Source of the DNA: Heterohyrax brucei | Lineage: Eukaryota > Chordata > Mammalia > Hyracoidea > Procaviidae | DNA: 64,000 nt | Assembly: GCA_028571685.1 (NCBI GenBank) | Contig: CM053152.1 | Coordinates: 22,576,001-22,640,000 of the forward strand | Direction: 5' to 3' | In this document: one piece after another, positions 63,375 through 64,000 of the stretch | How positions within the stretch are numbered: position 1 is the stretch's first letter | Layout of the letters: the number at the start of each line of letters is the position of its first letter | Program-made: the position numbers and the translations under genes | Notes under the pieces: generated by a model | The model's input: only the letters and a program-made list of their open reading frames with translations | Database searches by the model: none | What the model was told of the DNA's origin: nothing

Positions 63375-64000
63375 ACTTTGGTCAAATTACTGAATATCCA
63401 AAGTAACTCTCCAAGTTGTCCCTAGTATACGTAATAATTTTTCCAATTTGAGGCCGGAATGATATAAAGATCATCCGAAAACAGGGAACATATCATACCC
63501 AGACAAATGTTTAGTCAATCTACACCTTGTTTCCCTACCTCCAGACATACTTCCTCCTAGCTGTCTGGGATGTCACTCTTGAGTAGAAATTGTCTTCCCT
63601 CAAAGCTAGACAAAGCAAAGCCTTTGACTAGGAAAAGATGTTGGCCATCATGTGATTCTCCATCATTACAGATAATCTATTGCTAGAGGCCTTGGTCTGC
63701 AGAGAGTACTAGAGCACATTTTAAAACAGATGACCTGCCTCTGAGGATAATACACTGCTTAAATGTATCTACAATAAGAGGGTTATAACAGACTCTCGCT
63801 AAACCTGACACAGATTTACTGCTCCCACTAGAACTCTGAATTATTTTGCTGGAGGCTACAATATTCAGAGTAGTCTGTTGGAGTTGATGGAGGTGGGGAT
63901 AACTCACCCTATACAAGCTTAGCAGAGCTGAGCCGCTGCAGCATGTTGGGATAGCCTTTGATGCAGACTGGTTGGACGGGTTCTGGATCTACAGAAGAAC
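63375..64000. other. no gene recognised
   Basis: Single-copy-looking DNA to the window edge. A 77-codon minus-strand frame (63683-63916) shows nothing recognisable. Confidence 0.4.

Noticed and set aside
1-64000. CRISPR array, bacterial operon or phage system
   Set aside because: No regularly spaced repeats, no ribosome-binding-site-led gene trains and no dense coding. The repeat content is mammalian.

Overview
The window reads as intergenic or deep intronic DNA from an afrotherian mammal, most likely a proboscidean (elephant) or close relative. About 26 copies or fragments of AfroSINE (tRNA-type head, then a tail on the pattern GTCA..ATGAGTC..AATCGACTC) are spread over both strands. They sit beside RTE (BovB-type) LINE pieces that share the same tail, and L1 copies whose 3' UTR I recognise from memory as elephant-type. 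Older mammal-wide layers are also present: MIR, L2, L1M, MaLR/MLT1 LTRs, MER5A-like and Tigger-like DNA transposons. I could not identify any functional host exon, RNA gene, CpG island or CRISPR array. Every long open frame I could explain belongs to a transposable element or is antisense to one.

Layout. 0.1-4.0 kb: a minus-strand L1 (ORF2 fragment, about 495 bp spacer, ORF1 C-terminus, GC-richer 5' region) set in an older L1 3' UTR. 4-7.4 kb: mostly single-copy-looking DNA, then MIR, L2, an MLT1-like LTR and an AfroSINE. 7.5-13.6 kb: one old minus-strand L1M split by a young L1 3' UTR (itself hit by a mariner foldback element), an AfroSINE and a second young L1 (itself hit by an AfroSINE). 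13.6-21.9 kb: MaLR LTRs and internal region, then an ERVL/MLT2-like LTR split by a Tc1/mariner-superfamily transposon (itself split by an L1) and by a further L1. 21.9-37.5 kb: mixed single-copy DNA, RTE, a second L1 3' UTR lineage, a Tigger-like element, LTR fossils and a tRNA-Gly-derived SINE. 37.5-47.1 kb: L2, L1M pieces, MLT1/MaLR fossils, an inverted repeat and a second mariner foldback copy. 47.9-50.75 kb: the 5' half of an L1 with a 301-codon ORF1 frame and a tandemly repeated 5' UTR. 53.7-57.7 kb: an L1 deletion derivative that keeps the 5' UTR and ORF1 but lacks nearly all of ORF2, with an exact 57-bp copy of its own ORF1 in its 3' UTR. 57.7-64 kb: L1M fragments, a 5'-truncated L1 with a clean 13-bp target duplication, MIR and several AfroSINEs.

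The genes here do not act together in a host pathway. The region is a layered record of retrotransposition, with RTE/AfroSINE and L1 as the main engines. The most unusual items are the Tc1/mariner-type transposase fossil at 16.26-19.50 kb, whose remembered relatives are mostly arthropod elements; the two mariner foldback elements; the L1 derivative at 53.7-57.7 kb; and an inverted repeat at 43.6/44.3 kb whose arms share the same internal junctions. Family names rest on remembered consensus sequences and in-window comparison; no database was searched.
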